Below, piece after piece: positions 26,279 to 35,578 of a DNA stretch of 64,000 nt. The position numbers and the translations under genes were made by a program. This stretch comes from Dehalococcoidia bacterium UBA2991 (GTDB lineage Bacteria; Chloroflexota; Dehalococcoidia; Tepidiformales; Tepidiformaceae), in assembly GCA_002346645.1 (NCBI GenBank), contig DEAD01000006.1:1-64000 (forward strand), given 5' to 3'. The number at the start of each line of letters is the position of its first letter. Within the stretch, counting starts at the first letter, position 1. Below the pieces are notes generated by a model that searched no databases, had not been told where the DNA came from, and saw nothing but the letters and a program-made list of their open reading frames with translations.

Positions 26279-27287
26279 GCCGGCTAACTCTGCAGGCACA
26301 GAGGTGGGCCAACCACAAGGAGCCCCAGAACCTCCCACAACCGTCTGGGCACTGAAAGACCTGCTCGATACAAATACGTTATCGATGAAGGACCTTGAGT
26401 TGGTGTTTGAGACAACGGACACAATGGTGGAAGTACGAGAGCGGCCAGTAGGACGGGTAGCAACACTACGCGGCACCACAGTCGTTACTCTCTTCTACGA
26501 GAACAGTACCCGCACCCGAGCCAGTTTTGAAATAGCAGCCAAGGCACTCGGTGCAGACGTAATCAATCTAGCTGCGGCAACAAGCAGCGTGGGTAAAGGC
26601 GAGTCACTCGTCGATACCGTTCGCACAATAGAGGCGGTAGGAGCAGACATTCTCGTGATTCGCCACCCTGGCTCAGGAGCTGCAACCCTGGCCGCAAGAC
26701 ACACAAATGCGAGCGTAATCAATGGAGGGGATGGTGCCCACGCACATCCCACACAGGCGCTTCTCGACCTCTACACCATGCGTCAACATGTAGGCGACTT
26801 AGAGCACCGTAAGGTTGTCATCGTAGGCGACGTGCTACACAGCCGAGTAGCGCGTTCCAACCTGTGGGCACTGAGAAAGGCCGGTGCTCAGGTAACGTTA
26901 TGTGGACCATCAACGTTACTGCCGAGATCCCTGGAGTCGCTACCCGTCCACGAAGGAGCAGGTACCTGCAGAGTAACAAGTAATCTGGGAGAGGCTCTGG
27001 AGGAAGCAGACATCGTGATGGCGCTGCGAATTCAGAGGGAACGGCAGGAACAAGGCCTTCTACCCTCGTTGCGGGAATACATCAGGAACTATCAGATAAC
27101 TGAGGAACGATTGGGAAATGCCAATCCCAATGCGCTAGTTATGCATCCAGGACCAATGAACGAGGGTGTGGAAATCTCACCAGAGGTTGCACACGGGCTA
27201 CGTTCAGTCGTTAGGGAACAAGTAGCGAACGGAGTAGCTGTAAGAATGGCCATCCTCTTTCTGATGGCGACCGCGAGGCGCCGATGA
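26265..27287 (+). CDS. pyrB: aspartate carbamoyltransferase catalytic subunit
   Basis: Condenses carbamoyl phosphate and aspartate to carbamoylaspartate. The 340-residue chain has the carbamoyl-phosphate motif ENSTRTRASFE, the SSVGKGES loop, VIRHPGSGA, the HAHPTQALLD motif and HPGPMNEGVEI near the C-terminus. About 25 N-terminal residues are a low-complexity extension. No pyrI regulatory chain is nearby. GGAGGGAG lies 10 nt before the ATG, inside pyrR. It ends in an ATGA overlap with pyrC. Confidence 0.96.
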   Translation: MVSIKPANSAGTEVGQPQGAPEPPTTVWALKDLLDTNTLSMKDLELVFETTDTMVEVRERPVGRVATLRGTTVVTLFYENSTRTRASFEIAAKALGADVINLAAATSSVGKGESLVDTVRTIEAVGADILVIRHPGSGAATLAARHTNASVINGGDGAHAHPTQALLDLYTMRQHVGDLEHRKVVIVGDVLHSRVARSNLWALRKAGAQVTLCGPSTLLPRSLESLPVHEGAGTCRVTSNLGEALEEADIVMALRIQRERQEQGLLPSLREYIRNYQITEERLGNANPNALVMHPGPMNEGVEISPEVAHGLRSVVREQVANGVAVRMAILFLMATARRR

Positions 27288-28606
27288 GCCAGGTCCTAAT
27301 CCGCAGTGGACGGCTGTTCGATCCTTCCACAGGTCTCGATGAGCCAAGCGATGTGTTAATCAAAGAGGGATACGTTACAGCCATAGGGAGCAACCTGGAT
27401 GAGGATGGAGCAGAAATAGTGGAAGCTGCTGGGTGCATTGTGACTCCTGGTCTAATTGACCTGCACGCTCATCTACGCGAACCCGGCTTCGAGCAAAAAG
27501 GAACCATACAAACGGAAACAGAAGCAGCATTGCAGGGAGGCTTTACAACGGTCTGCGCAATGCCAAACACCGACCCCACGCCTGACAACGCTCCGGCAGT
27601 CGAAGGTTTACTTAAACGCATCGCACAGGATGCACAGGTTCGTGTTTTTCCCGTAGGTAGCACGACCGTTGGCCGGTCAGGAAAGAAACTATCCGCACTT
27701 AGCGAACTGGCCGATACAGGTTGTGTTGCGGTGACCGATGACGGGAGTCCGGTTGCCAGCAGCAGCCTGATGCGCAACGCACTCAACCTAGCTGGATCTG
27801 TCGGAATGGTTGTAGCAGAGCACTGCGATGAGCCAGGGTTGAGCGGAAACGGGACTATGCACGAAGGCGCAATTAGTGAACTTTTGGGGCTAGCAGGACA
27901 ACCAGACGCCGCGGAAACGGCATCTATAGCTCGGAATATTGAGCTTTGCGAACTTACTGGAGGCCGCCTCCACATCATGCACGTGACTACGGCAAGAGGC
28001 GTAGAACAAGTCCAACGCGCAAAGGAGCGCGGTCTTCCGATTACATCCGAAGTGACACCCAGTCACTTGTTCCTCACCGATGAGGCGGTTGCGGGTGGAG
28101 ATCTAACTCCGGCCTACAACACGTCAGCAAAGATCAATCCTCCCCTCCGAACTGAAGAGGACCGCCTTGCACTTCTAGCGGGGGTTAACGCAGGCGTCAT
28201 CGATGCGATCGCAACCGATCATGCACCGCACGCTCCAGAGGAGAAGCAGTGCGAGTTCGATCTTGCACCATTCGGTATAAGCTGCGCCGAGACCGCATTG
28301 GCAACAGTGACAACGTTAGTAGCGCGGGGCGAGCTCCACCTAGCACCGGCGCTGCGGTCCCTTACCCAAGGCCCGGCAGAGGTCTTCGCTCTTCAACGCC
28401 ATGTGCCCGGCATCGGAACATTGAAGATCGGGGCTCCTGGGGATGTAACTGTGTTTGACCCAGAGGAAATTTGGACAGTTAACCCTTCTCAATTCGCCTC
28501 AAAGGGACACAACACACCCCTCGCTGGCATCGAGCTGCAAGGACGCGTTCGTGCAGTAATAGTTGAAGGAACGGTAAAGCACATGAGGGAGGCGCCCGAT
28601 GCCTAG
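27284..28606 (+). CDS. pyrC: dihydroorotase
   Basis: A 440-residue amidohydrolase-fold dihydroorotase that cyclises carbamoylaspartate. Zinc ligands are visible in DLHAHLREPG (His61 and His63), HIMHVTT and the later IATDHAPH. CAMPNTDP, VTDDGSPV and the AYNTSAKINPPLRTEEDR substrate region fit the class I type. It overlaps pyrB by ATGA and carA by 8 nt, so the pyrB-pyrC-carA segment is translated as a coupled unit. Confidence 0.95.
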   Translation: MSQVLIRSGRLFDPSTGLDEPSDVLIKEGYVTAIGSNLDEDGAEIVEAAGCIVTPGLIDLHAHLREPGFEQKGTIQTETEAALQGGFTTVCAMPNTDPTPDNAPAVEGLLKRIAQDAQVRVFPVGSTTVGRSGKKLSALSELADTGCVAVTDDGSPVASSSLMRNALNLAGSVGMVVAEHCDEPGLSGNGTMHEGAISELLGLAGQPDAAETASIARNIELCELTGGRLHIMHVTTARGVEQVQRAKERGLPITSEVTPSHLFLTDEAVAGGDLTPAYNTSAKINPPLRTEEDRLALLAGVNAGVIDAIATDHAPHAPEEKQCEFDLAPFGISCAETALATVTTLVARGELHLAPALRSLTQGPAEVFALQRHVPGIGTLKIGAPGDVTVFDPEEIWTVNPSQFASKGHNTPLAGIELQGRVRAVIVEGTVKHMREAPDA

Positions 28607-29771
28607 CGCGCGTCTAGCCCTAGCCGATGGAAGCGTATTCGAAGGACGAGCTGTTGGTGCATCCGGACACGCAGGGGGAGAGGTGGTTTTCAACACCTCA
28701 ATGACAGGCTATCAGGAGATGCTGACGGACCCTTCTTACGCAGGCCAACTTCTTACCCTGACCTACCCAATGATCGGAAACTATGGCGTTGATACCGCTG
28801 TAGAGGAGTCCGAAAAAATACAGCCCAGCGGATTAATCGTGCGCGAAGTTGCCCCCACCGCAAGTCACTTGAACTCCACAAACGACCTAGGCACATTCCT
28901 ATCGGACCGTGGTGTGATAGCAATCGAGGGAGTGGACACCCGCGCTATAACCCGCCGCATTCGTAGCCAAGGCGTAATGTTGGGTGTAATCACAACAGAA
29001 TCTGTTGAGGACGCACTAGCGCAGGTCCGTTCTCTACCTGGCTACGACGATATTGACTGGGCGTCACAGGTGACAACAGAAAAGCAATACGGCTGGGGTT
29101 CGTTTGCCAAAAACAGCAATCTTCTTCCTGCAGTAGAGCCTATCGCCAACAAAGCAGTCTCAACATTAAAGGAAGGCCCAAGAAGCAAGGCCTCGGAATC
29201 CCACAAGAAGGTCGTGCTGATCGACGGTGGGGTAAAGCGAAACATCATGCGCTCTCTCACTGCCCGGGAGTGCGATATCACAGTGCTTCCCATCGACGCT
29301 ACTGCGGAGCAAGTACTGGCCCTTAGGCCAGACGGCATTGTGTGGTCGCCCGGTCCTGGAGACCCACAGGTACAAAACGTGCAGGTAGAAGAAACTAAAA
29401 AGCTGATTGGTAAAGTGCCAATCCTAGGCATCTGCTTGGGTCACCAAGTGATCGCGCGGGCGTTGGGCGCAGGGACCTTCAAGCTACCTTTTGGACATCG
29501 CGGTGGAAATCATCCAGTACGGGACGAACGGACAGGGAGCGTGACTATAACTGCGCAAAATCATGGATATGCCGTTGATCCAATTGGATTAGACGCATCA
29601 GCAGAGGTAAGCCACGTGAACCTTAACGATGGGACCGTCGAAGGAATCACCATGCGCGACGAGCCGGTTATGACCATCCAGTTCCACTCTGAAGCCAGCC
29701 CTGGTCCCCTTGACAGCATGAGCACTTTCGACCATTTCGTCGAGATGATGGCTACAGCAGGAGTCAAGTGA
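28599..29771 (+). CDS. carA: carbamoyl-phosphate synthase small subunit
   Basis: The glutaminase subunit that passes ammonia to CarB. The 390-residue protein has the N-terminal CPSase small domain (GGEVVFNTSMTGYQEMLTDPSY, GVIAIEGVDTRAITRRIR) and a class I amidotransferase domain with the nucleophile in LGICLGHQ. VTAQNHGYAV and the His/Glu pair of FHSEASPGP follow. The stop overlaps the ATG of a 39-codon ORF. Confidence 0.96.
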   Translation: MPSARLALADGSVFEGRAVGASGHAGGEVVFNTSMTGYQEMLTDPSYAGQLLTLTYPMIGNYGVDTAVEESEKIQPSGLIVREVAPTASHLNSTNDLGTFLSDRGVIAIEGVDTRAITRRIRSQGVMLGVITTESVEDALAQVRSLPGYDDIDWASQVTTEKQYGWGSFAKNSNLLPAVEPIANKAVSTLKEGPRSKASESHKKVVLIDGGVKRNIMRSLTARECDITVLPIDATAEQVLALRPDGIVWSPGPGDPQVQNVQVEETKKLIGKVPILGICLGHQVIARALGAGTFKLPFGHRGGNHPVRDERTGSVTITAQNHGYAVDPIGLDASAEVSHVNLNDGTVEGITMRDEPVMTIQFHSEASPGPLDSMSTFDHFVEMMATAGVK

Positions 29772-29890
29772 TGACACGAAACAACAACATCCAGCAACCT
29801 AGCCATGACCTGGCAATCAGTTTCCTATCTCCCGTAGGAGAACTAGTTCCCCTGTACAACCCCGACATGACTTTCGAGCCTGTTTTCTAG
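29771..29890 (+). CDS. 39-residue small protein inside the pyr operon
   Basis: ATG at 29771 shares its A with the carA stop (TGATG). The frame encodes 39 residues beginning MTRNNNIQQPSHDLAISFL and ends in TAG directly followed by the ATG of the membrane protein (TAGATG). The protein has no transmembrane segment and no family I know. Stop-start coupling on both sides suggests that it is translated; a pure relay function is the alternative. Confidence 0.5.
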   Translation: MTRNNNIQQPSHDLAISFLSPVGELVPLYNPDMTFEPVF

Positions 29891-30370
29891 ATGACGATCA
29901 TGAAGAGGACACGTCTCCCATGGATAACGACTCGCGCGAGAACCTTCCCGAAGGGAGGGCCGAACCCAACGACTGCCACCTGGGCAGACCTACTAGTCGC
30001 ACTAGCAGCAACAGCACTAACAATGTGCCTGCTTAACCTCATTGCGGCCTTCATCGGAGAAAACGTTGCAGGGAACGGAGCAGGACGATTTTGGGCCCTC
30101 CTATTCGCAGGGGGACTTGGTTTCAGCGGTCTGTTCCTATTTCTCCTGGGATTGGTAATCCTGGGAGAAAACGCTCGCATGGGTACCCATTACCTCGTCC
30201 CAGTTGCTAGCGGCATTACAACAGGGGCACTTGTCGGAGCATTGCTACTAGATGGTGCTAACCGTAATGCAGTGCTGACAGCCCTATTAGTGCTCCTGAT
30301 AGCCACTCCCCCTATACGCGAAGGGTTCTCATGGCTGTTGAGGCGGGGACCTAGGCGGGGGAGCCGATGA
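29891..30370 (+). CDS. four-helix membrane protein in the pyr operon, unknown function
   Basis: A 159-residue protein with a basic N-terminus (KRTRLPWITTRAR), four clear hydrophobic helices (about 32-54, 66-92, 100-120 and 126-138) and a basic tail (LLRRGPRRGSR). Both ends are coupled: it starts directly after the preceding small ORF and overlaps carB by ATGA. Nothing links it by motif to pyrimidine synthesis. A regulator or membrane anchor for the pathway, or a hitch-hiker gene, are both possible. Confidence 0.7.
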   Translation: MTIMKRTRLPWITTRARTFPKGGPNPTTATWADLLVALAATALTMCLLNLIAAFIGENVAGNGAGRFWALLFAGGLGFSGLFLFLLGLVILGENARMGTHYLVPVASGITTGALVGALLLDGANRNAVLTALLVLLIATPPIREGFSWLLRRGPRRGSR

Positions 30371-33300
30371 CGAAGCCGGAGAGCGTACTCATCATTGGTT
30401 CCGGCGCAATAGTGATCGGGCAGGCAGCTGAATTCGACTATGCGGGCACACAGGCTTGTAAAGCTGTACGGGAGGAGGGAGTGCGTAGCATTCTTGTGAA
30501 TTCCAATCCCGCAACGATCATGACCGACCTAGATATCGCGGATGCGGTCTATATCGAGCCACTCACAGTTCCCGTCATTGAACGCATCATCGCGCGGGAA
30601 CGGCCCGAAGGCTTGCTACCCACACTAGGAGGACAGACCGGACTAAACCTTGCCGTCGAGCTTGCCAACGCCGGCATCCTCGAAAAGTACAACGTCAAAC
30701 TGCTAGGAACCCCGTTGGAATCTATTCGGAGAGCAGAGGATAGGGAGCTCTTCAATAATCTACTCGCCGATCTTGGGGAACCTGTTCTGGATAGCGAACC
30801 TTGTGAGTCCTTGGAAGAGTGCGAGGCTGCAGCAAATCGGATAGGGCTGCCTGTGGTAATCCGGCCGGCTTACACATTAGGAGGCACAGGAGGCGGCATC
30901 GCACATACATCAGAGGAGCTTCGGGCCATCGCAACAAACGGTCTGTCTGCTAGCCCGATTACTCAAGTGCTCATAGAGCGCTACCTAGGCGGATGGAAAG
31001 AGGTTGAGTACGAGGTTATGCGGGATGGAGCAGGTAACTGCGTGACCATCTGCAACATGGAGAACCTCGACCCAATGGGGGTTCATACAGGCGACTCCAT
31101 AGTAGTAGCGCCTTCCCAGACCTTGACGGACAAGGATTACCAAATGCTGCGTTCGGCAGCTCTGCGCATCATCGATGAACTCGGTATCGAAGGGGGCTGC
31201 AACATCCAGTTCTCCATGGCACCACGCAAGGACGTGCGTAGTTGGGAAGGCGACTCGAGTAAGCCGCTCCCCTACTACGTAATCGAAGTCAACCCTCGCG
31301 TATCTCGATCATCAGCCCTAGCTTCAAAAGCAACGGGTTATCCAATCGCTCGGGTGGCCGCAAAAATTGCGTGCGGTAAAACGCTTGACCAGATCCCGAA
31401 CGCAGTCACAGAGCGGACGACTGCCGCCTTCGAACCAGCACTTGACTACTGTGTGGTGAAAATCCCTCGCTGGCCCTTCGACAAGTTCGCCCTTGGCGAC
31501 CGGGGGCTGGGCACGCAAATGAAGGCCACCGGAGAAGTAATGGCCATCGAACGGACTTTTGAAGGTGCTCTAAACAAAGCAGTTCGATCCCTCGAATTTG
31601 GCCGACGCACGTTACTTTGGGAGGACCCCTCCTGGAATGACGCACCAGGAATAAATCTAAGTGCAACGGATACCCGCCTATGGGCGCTAATGGCAGTCTT
31701 ACGACGAAACGTACCAATAGAAGAGATTGCTACGGAGACCGGAATTGACCCGTGGTTCCTGGAACGATTGCACCGGATCGTAGAGGTTGAGCGCCGCCTT
31801 CTCTCCGAAACTTTAGACGGAGAACTTTTACTGGTGGCCAAGCAGATGGGCTTTACCGATGAAATGGTAGGACAGCTGGCCGACCGGCTTCCCGAACATG
31901 TGAGGGAACTGCGTCAGCAATTAGGAATGCGCCCGGTCTACAAGATGGTCGACACCTGCGCAGCTGAGTTCGACGCGGCCACTCCCTACTTTTATTCCAC
32001 CTACGAACAGGAAAACGAAGCCACTCCCGAACCGGGAGTCTCAACGATTGTGTTGGGTAGCGGCCCTATCCGCATCGGACAGGGAATTGAGTTCGACTAC
32101 GCCAGTGTGCATGCAGCCTGGGCCCTGCAAGATGCTGGCCGACGCGCAATTCTTGTGAACTCAAACCCCGAGACCGTCTCGACTGACTTCGACACTAGCG
32201 ATCGGCTCTATTTCGAGCCGCTAGATGAAGAAGCAGTTCGAAACATCCTTGAAAACGAGACAGGGGAAACAGGAGAGACTCCTACAAGCATCGTGCAGTT
32301 CGGCGGGCAGACCGCGGTAAACCTAGCTGAGCCACTCTGGCGCTCAGGCCAAGCAATTATCGGGTCAAGTGCTGAGGCAATTGATACTGCTGAAGATCGC
32401 GAGTTATTCGAGGAATTCCTACAAAACCTTGGAATCCCCCAACCTCCAGGGGCTGCGGTACGCACACTTGAGGAAGGGCTAAAGACTGCACAGGCGATTG
32501 GTTACCCGGTTCTCATTCGCCCCTCCTACGTGCTGGGTGGGAGAGCGATGGAGATCGTGCAAAACGCAGGGGAGTTGGTAGGTTTCCTCGCCCAAGCAGC
32601 AGAAGCAGCTGAGGGACGCCCCATCCTCATCGACAAGTATTTGGAAGGAAGAGAGGTGGAGGTAGACGCAATCTGCGACGGAGAAAAAGTGCTTATTCCC
32701 GGAATAATGGAGCACATCGAACGCGCAGGCGTGCACTCAGGTGACTCCATGGCAGTCTACCCACCCGTGCATCTTGAGGACGACGAGAAGGAAACAATCT
32801 GTCGCCATACAGAGCAGATCGTTCTAGGGATGGGAGCAATCGGACTAACAAATATCCAGTATGTGGTCCTCCCTCGAGAAGCTTCAGGGGAGCCACGGGT
32901 ATACGTTCTAGAAGTGAACCCTCGTGCTAGCCGCACCGTTCCCTTTATTTCGAAAGTGACAGGGGTACCAATGGTCCAACTCGCCGTACGGGCGATGTGT
33001 GGGGAGTCACTAGAGAGCCAAGGATACGAAGAGGGGCTTTGGCCTGAGGGGGACCTTGTTGCGGTAAAAGCTCCTGTCTTCTCGATGTCAAAGCTGGCAG
33101 AAGTCGACACATATCTCGGGCCGGAGATGAAAAGCACGGGGGAGGTAATGGGAATTGACAATGCCTACGAACCAGCCTTGGCAAAAGCCCTTGCTGCCTC
33201 TGATCTAGCCCTGGAACCCGGCACACCTGTCCTACTTTCGTTGAGCGACCGAACAAAAGCTGAGGCTCTACCGCTCGTCCACGCGCTTCACGAGGCAGGC

Positions 33301-33621
33301 TGTGACCTATATGCCACCGAGGGCACCGGAACTATGCTGGAAGCGCTAGACATCCCTTCTACCTTCGTTACTAAGGTGCTAAGCGGCACACACCCAAACG
33401 TGGTGGACGTTATCGCCGATGGCACAGTGAGCTGCGTTTTGAACACGCCAGAAGGCCAGCTGACCGGGTCCTTACGCGATGGCTTCCACATTAGGCGAGC
33501 GGCAGCAGAGAAGCGCATTCCTTGCTTTACCTCCATCGACACCGCACGAGCTGCCATCGAGACCATGCGCGGGACAGTAACCCCCACAGTCGCACGGCTA
33601 GACGAGTACGTAAACAAATGA
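30367..33621 (+). CDS. carB: carbamoyl-phosphate synthase large subunit
   Basis: The 1084-residue synthetase subunit with two homologous ATP-grasp halves. The first half opens with VLIIGSGAIVIGQAAEFDYAG and has VIRPAYTLGGTGGG and EVNPRVSRSSALASKATG. The second has VLGSGPIRIGQGIEFDYAS, LIRPSYVLGGRAMEI and EVNPRASRTVPFISKVTG. A C-terminal methylglyoxal-synthase-like allosteric domain follows (about 940-1080; GCDLYATEGTGTMLEA). Length and order are standard. It overlaps both neighbours by ATGA. Confidence 0.97.
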   Translation: MTKPESVLIIGSGAIVIGQAAEFDYAGTQACKAVREEGVRSILVNSNPATIMTDLDIADAVYIEPLTVPVIERIIARERPEGLLPTLGGQTGLNLAVELANAGILEKYNVKLLGTPLESIRRAEDRELFNNLLADLGEPVLDSEPCESLEECEAAANRIGLPVVIRPAYTLGGTGGGIAHTSEELRAIATNGLSASPITQVLIERYLGGWKEVEYEVMRDGAGNCVTICNMENLDPMGVHTGDSIVVAPSQTLTDKDYQMLRSAALRIIDELGIEGGCNIQFSMAPRKDVRSWEGDSSKPLPYYVIEVNPRVSRSSALASKATGYPIARVAAKIACGKTLDQIPNAVTERTTAAFEPALDYCVVKIPRWPFDKFALGDRGLGTQMKATGEVMAIERTFEGALNKAVRSLEFGRRTLLWEDPSWNDAPGINLSATDTRLWALMAVLRRNVPIEEIATETGIDPWFLERLHRIVEVERRLLSETLDGELLLVAKQMGFTDEMVGQLADRLPEHVRELRQQLGMRPVYKMVDTCAAEFDAATPYFYSTYEQENEATPEPGVSTIVLGSGPIRIGQGIEFDYASVHAAWALQDAGRRAILVNSNPETVSTDFDTSDRLYFEPLDEEAVRNILENETGETGETPTSIVQFGGQTAVNLAEPLWRSGQAIIGSSAEAIDTAEDRELFEEFLQNLGIPQPPGAAVRTLEEGLKTAQAIGYPVLIRPSYVLGGRAMEIVQNAGELVGFLAQAAEAAEGRPILIDKYLEGREVEVDAICDGEKVLIPGIMEHIERAGVHSGDSMAVYPPVHLEDDEKETICRHTEQIVLGMGAIGLTNIQYVVLPREASGEPRVYVLEVNPRASRTVPFISKVTGVPMVQLAVRAMCGESLESQGYEEGLWPEGDLVAVKAPVFSMSKLAEVDTYLGPEMKSTGEVMGIDNAYEPALAKALAASDLALEPGTPVLLSLSDRTKAEALPLVHALHEAGCDLYATEGTGTMLEALDIPSTFVTKVLSGTHPNVVDVIADGTVSCVLNTPEGQLTGSLRDGFHIRRAAAEKRIPCFTSIDTARAAIETMRGTVTPTVARLDEYVNK

Positions 33622-34382
33622 TCCGAGAACAAGCAACTGTCCTCTCAAACGAAGCTACTTACAAAGGCGGCTTCGTCATCTGGCTGGACGCGCCCACTAT
33701 CGCTGATGCCGGACATGTTCCAGGGCAATTCTTGATGGTTCGGTGCTCCCCTACGAATCAGGAACCCGAGTTCTCTCGAGCATTTAGTTATCACAGGTCG
33801 GAGGAGGGGCGGATTGCTCTTTTGTACGCAGTTACAGGGAGGGGTACCTCCTGGCTAGCCAGCCGACATCGGGGCGACACAGTTTCTCTTTACGGCCCCC
33901 TGGGCAATGGTTTCCGACTTCCTGATGGCTCCGGCAACTTGCTCTTGGTCGCGGGAGGAGTGGGTGTTGCACCGATGGTAGACCTGGCAGAAGCCGCAAT
34001 TGAGCAGAACCATCAGGTGACGGCAATCATGGGCGCCAAAACTGCCTCACATTTGCTTCCAGCATCGGCCTGGCCAGACGAAGTTGAGTATGTCGTTGTC
34101 ACAGAGGATGGGTCAAAAGGACTGCAAGGACGAATCACGGAGCACCTGGAAGATTACGTTGCATGGTCGAGCAAGCTTTATGCCTGCGGCCCAAATCCAA
34201 TGTTTGCTTCGATGGCGGACAAGCTGCGCCAAAACGGTCGCCGACAAACTCCAGAGATCCTGATGGAGGAGAACATGCCCTGTGGTTGGGGGCTTTGCTA
34301 CGGATGCGCGATCTTTACCCGCCATGGAGTGCGCCTTTGCTGTAAAGACGGTCCCCGTTTCAACCTATTTGACGTTTTCTAG
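33618..34382 (+). CDS. pyrK: dihydroorotate dehydrogenase electron-transfer subunit (PyrK)
   Basis: A 254-residue ferredoxin-reductase-like iron-sulfur flavoprotein. In class 1B dihydroorotate dehydrogenase it passes electrons from PyrD to NAD+. The FAD motif is RAFSYH at 55-60, the nucleotide loop is LLLVAGGVGVAPM at 108-120, and the 2Fe-2S ligands are Cys222, Cys227, Cys230 and Cys241/242 (CGWGLCYGC). The ATG overlaps the carB stop (ATGA). The expected pyrD partner is not in the window: recA follows with its own promoter. Confidence 0.92.
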   Translation: MIREQATVLSNEATYKGGFVIWLDAPTIADAGHVPGQFLMVRCSPTNQEPEFSRAFSYHRSEEGRIALLYAVTGRGTSWLASRHRGDTVSLYGPLGNGFRLPDGSGNLLLVAGGVGVAPMVDLAEAAIEQNHQVTAIMGAKTASHLLPASAWPDEVEYVVVTEDGSKGLQGRITEHLEDYVAWSSKLYACGPNPMFASMADKLRQNGRRQTPEILMEENMPCGWGLCYGCAIFTRHGVRLCCKDGPRFNLFDVF

Positions 34383-34445
34383 TCAGCAGGGAGCAGCCTT
34401 ATTGCCCTTTCGTAACTAAACGCAAAAGCAACTACGCCAGGGTTG

Positions 34446-34459
34446 CGAACACCTGTTCT
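34446..34459 (+). promoter_or_regulatory. SOS (LexA) box upstream of recA
   Basis: CGAACACCTGTTCT matches the Gram-positive-type LexA box GAAC-N4-GTTC with symmetric flanks. It lies 41 nt before the recA ATG and overlaps where the -35 would be for the -10 candidate TATATA at 34475-34480. A good Shine-Dalgarno (GAGGGGAG) follows at 34485-34492. Confidence 0.75.
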
Positions 34460-34500
34460 ATCGGGGTAGGATCTTATATAGCACGAGGGGAGACCAGGAC

Positions 34501-35565
34501 ATGGCTCAGAAGGAAGCAGATCGGAAACGCGCACTCGAGCTGGCACTGAGCCAAATCGAGAAGCAACACGGTAGTGGAGCCATCATGAAGATGGGTGAAG
34601 CCACTGCCAACATGACAGTAGCTTCTATCTCCACAGGTTCACTTTCCCTCGACATCGCCCTTGGCATTGGGGGCCTTCCCCGAGGGCGAGTTACTGAAAT
34701 CTACGGTCCAGAATCAGCCGGCAAAAGCACCCTCGCTCAGCATGTCATTGCAGAAGCCCAGCGGGACGGTGGGGCAGTCGCCTATATCGACGTAGAGCAC
34801 GCCCTGGACCCTTCCTATGCAGAAGATCTTGGTATAGACACAGAAGATTTACTTATTAGCCAACCCGACACTGGTGAACAAGCTTTAGAAATTTGTGAGG
34901 CCCTTGTGCGTTCCAATGCCATCGACTGCATTGTCGTGGACTCCGTAGCCGCATTAGTACCTCGCGCCGAAATCGAAGGTGAAATGGGCGACGCCCATGT
35001 AGGCCTGCAAGCCCGGTTAATGTCCCAGGCACTCCGAAAGCTAACCGCAACTATTTCGCGAACAAGCACAGCCGTCATTTTCATCAATCAGTTAAGAGAA
35101 AAGGTAGGGGTCGTCTTTGGAAACCCTGAGGTTACACCTGGTGGACGCGCCCTTAAGTTTTATTCCTCTGTGCGCATCGAGCTTCGGGGAATCGAAAGCA
35201 TCAAGAAGAACACAACCGTGATCGGCCGAAGGGTTCGGGCAAAAATTGTTAAAAACAAAGTTGCTGCACCATTTCGCACTGCCGAATTTGACATCATGTT
35301 CACATCCCCCCGGGGCATCAGTCGTACAGCCGATGTTGTTGATCTAGGAGCGGAATCAGAAATCCTCAAAAAGTCAGGTGCCTTTTATAGCTATGGCGAT
35401 CTCCGCATAGGCCAAGGCAGGGAAGCAGCGAAGACATTCCTCTACGAAAACCCCGACATCCTTGCGGAACTTGAACACAAATTACGTTCGCAGGCAGGGC
35501 TTTTAGTAACCGAGGAAGAACCAACTAACACCGGAGAGACAGCAATAGCAGCCGGAGGCTTCTGA
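34501..35565 (+). CDS. recA: recombinase RecA
   Basis: A 354-residue DNA strand-exchange ATPase and LexA coprotease. It shows Walker A GPESAGKST at 69-77, VDSVAALVPRAEIEGEMGD, the L2 region with TAVIFINQLREKVGVVFGNPE, and the TPGGRALKFYSSVR segment. The length is typical and there is no intein. A LexA-type box and a -10 element precede it. recX follows after 13 nt on the same strand. Confidence 0.98.
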   Translation: MAQKEADRKRALELALSQIEKQHGSGAIMKMGEATANMTVASISTGSLSLDIALGIGGLPRGRVTEIYGPESAGKSTLAQHVIAEAQRDGGAVAYIDVEHALDPSYAEDLGIDTEDLLISQPDTGEQALEICEALVRSNAIDCIVVDSVAALVPRAEIEGEMGDAHVGLQARLMSQALRKLTATISRTSTAVIFINQLREKVGVVFGNPEVTPGGRALKFYSSVRIELRGIESIKKNTTVIGRRVRAKIVKNKVAAPFRTAEFDIMFTSPRGISRTADVVDLGAESEILKKSGAFYSYGDLRIGQGREAAKTFLYENPDILAELEHKLRSQAGLLVTEEEPTNTGETAIAAGGF

Positions 35566-35578
35566 GAACCAGAACCCC

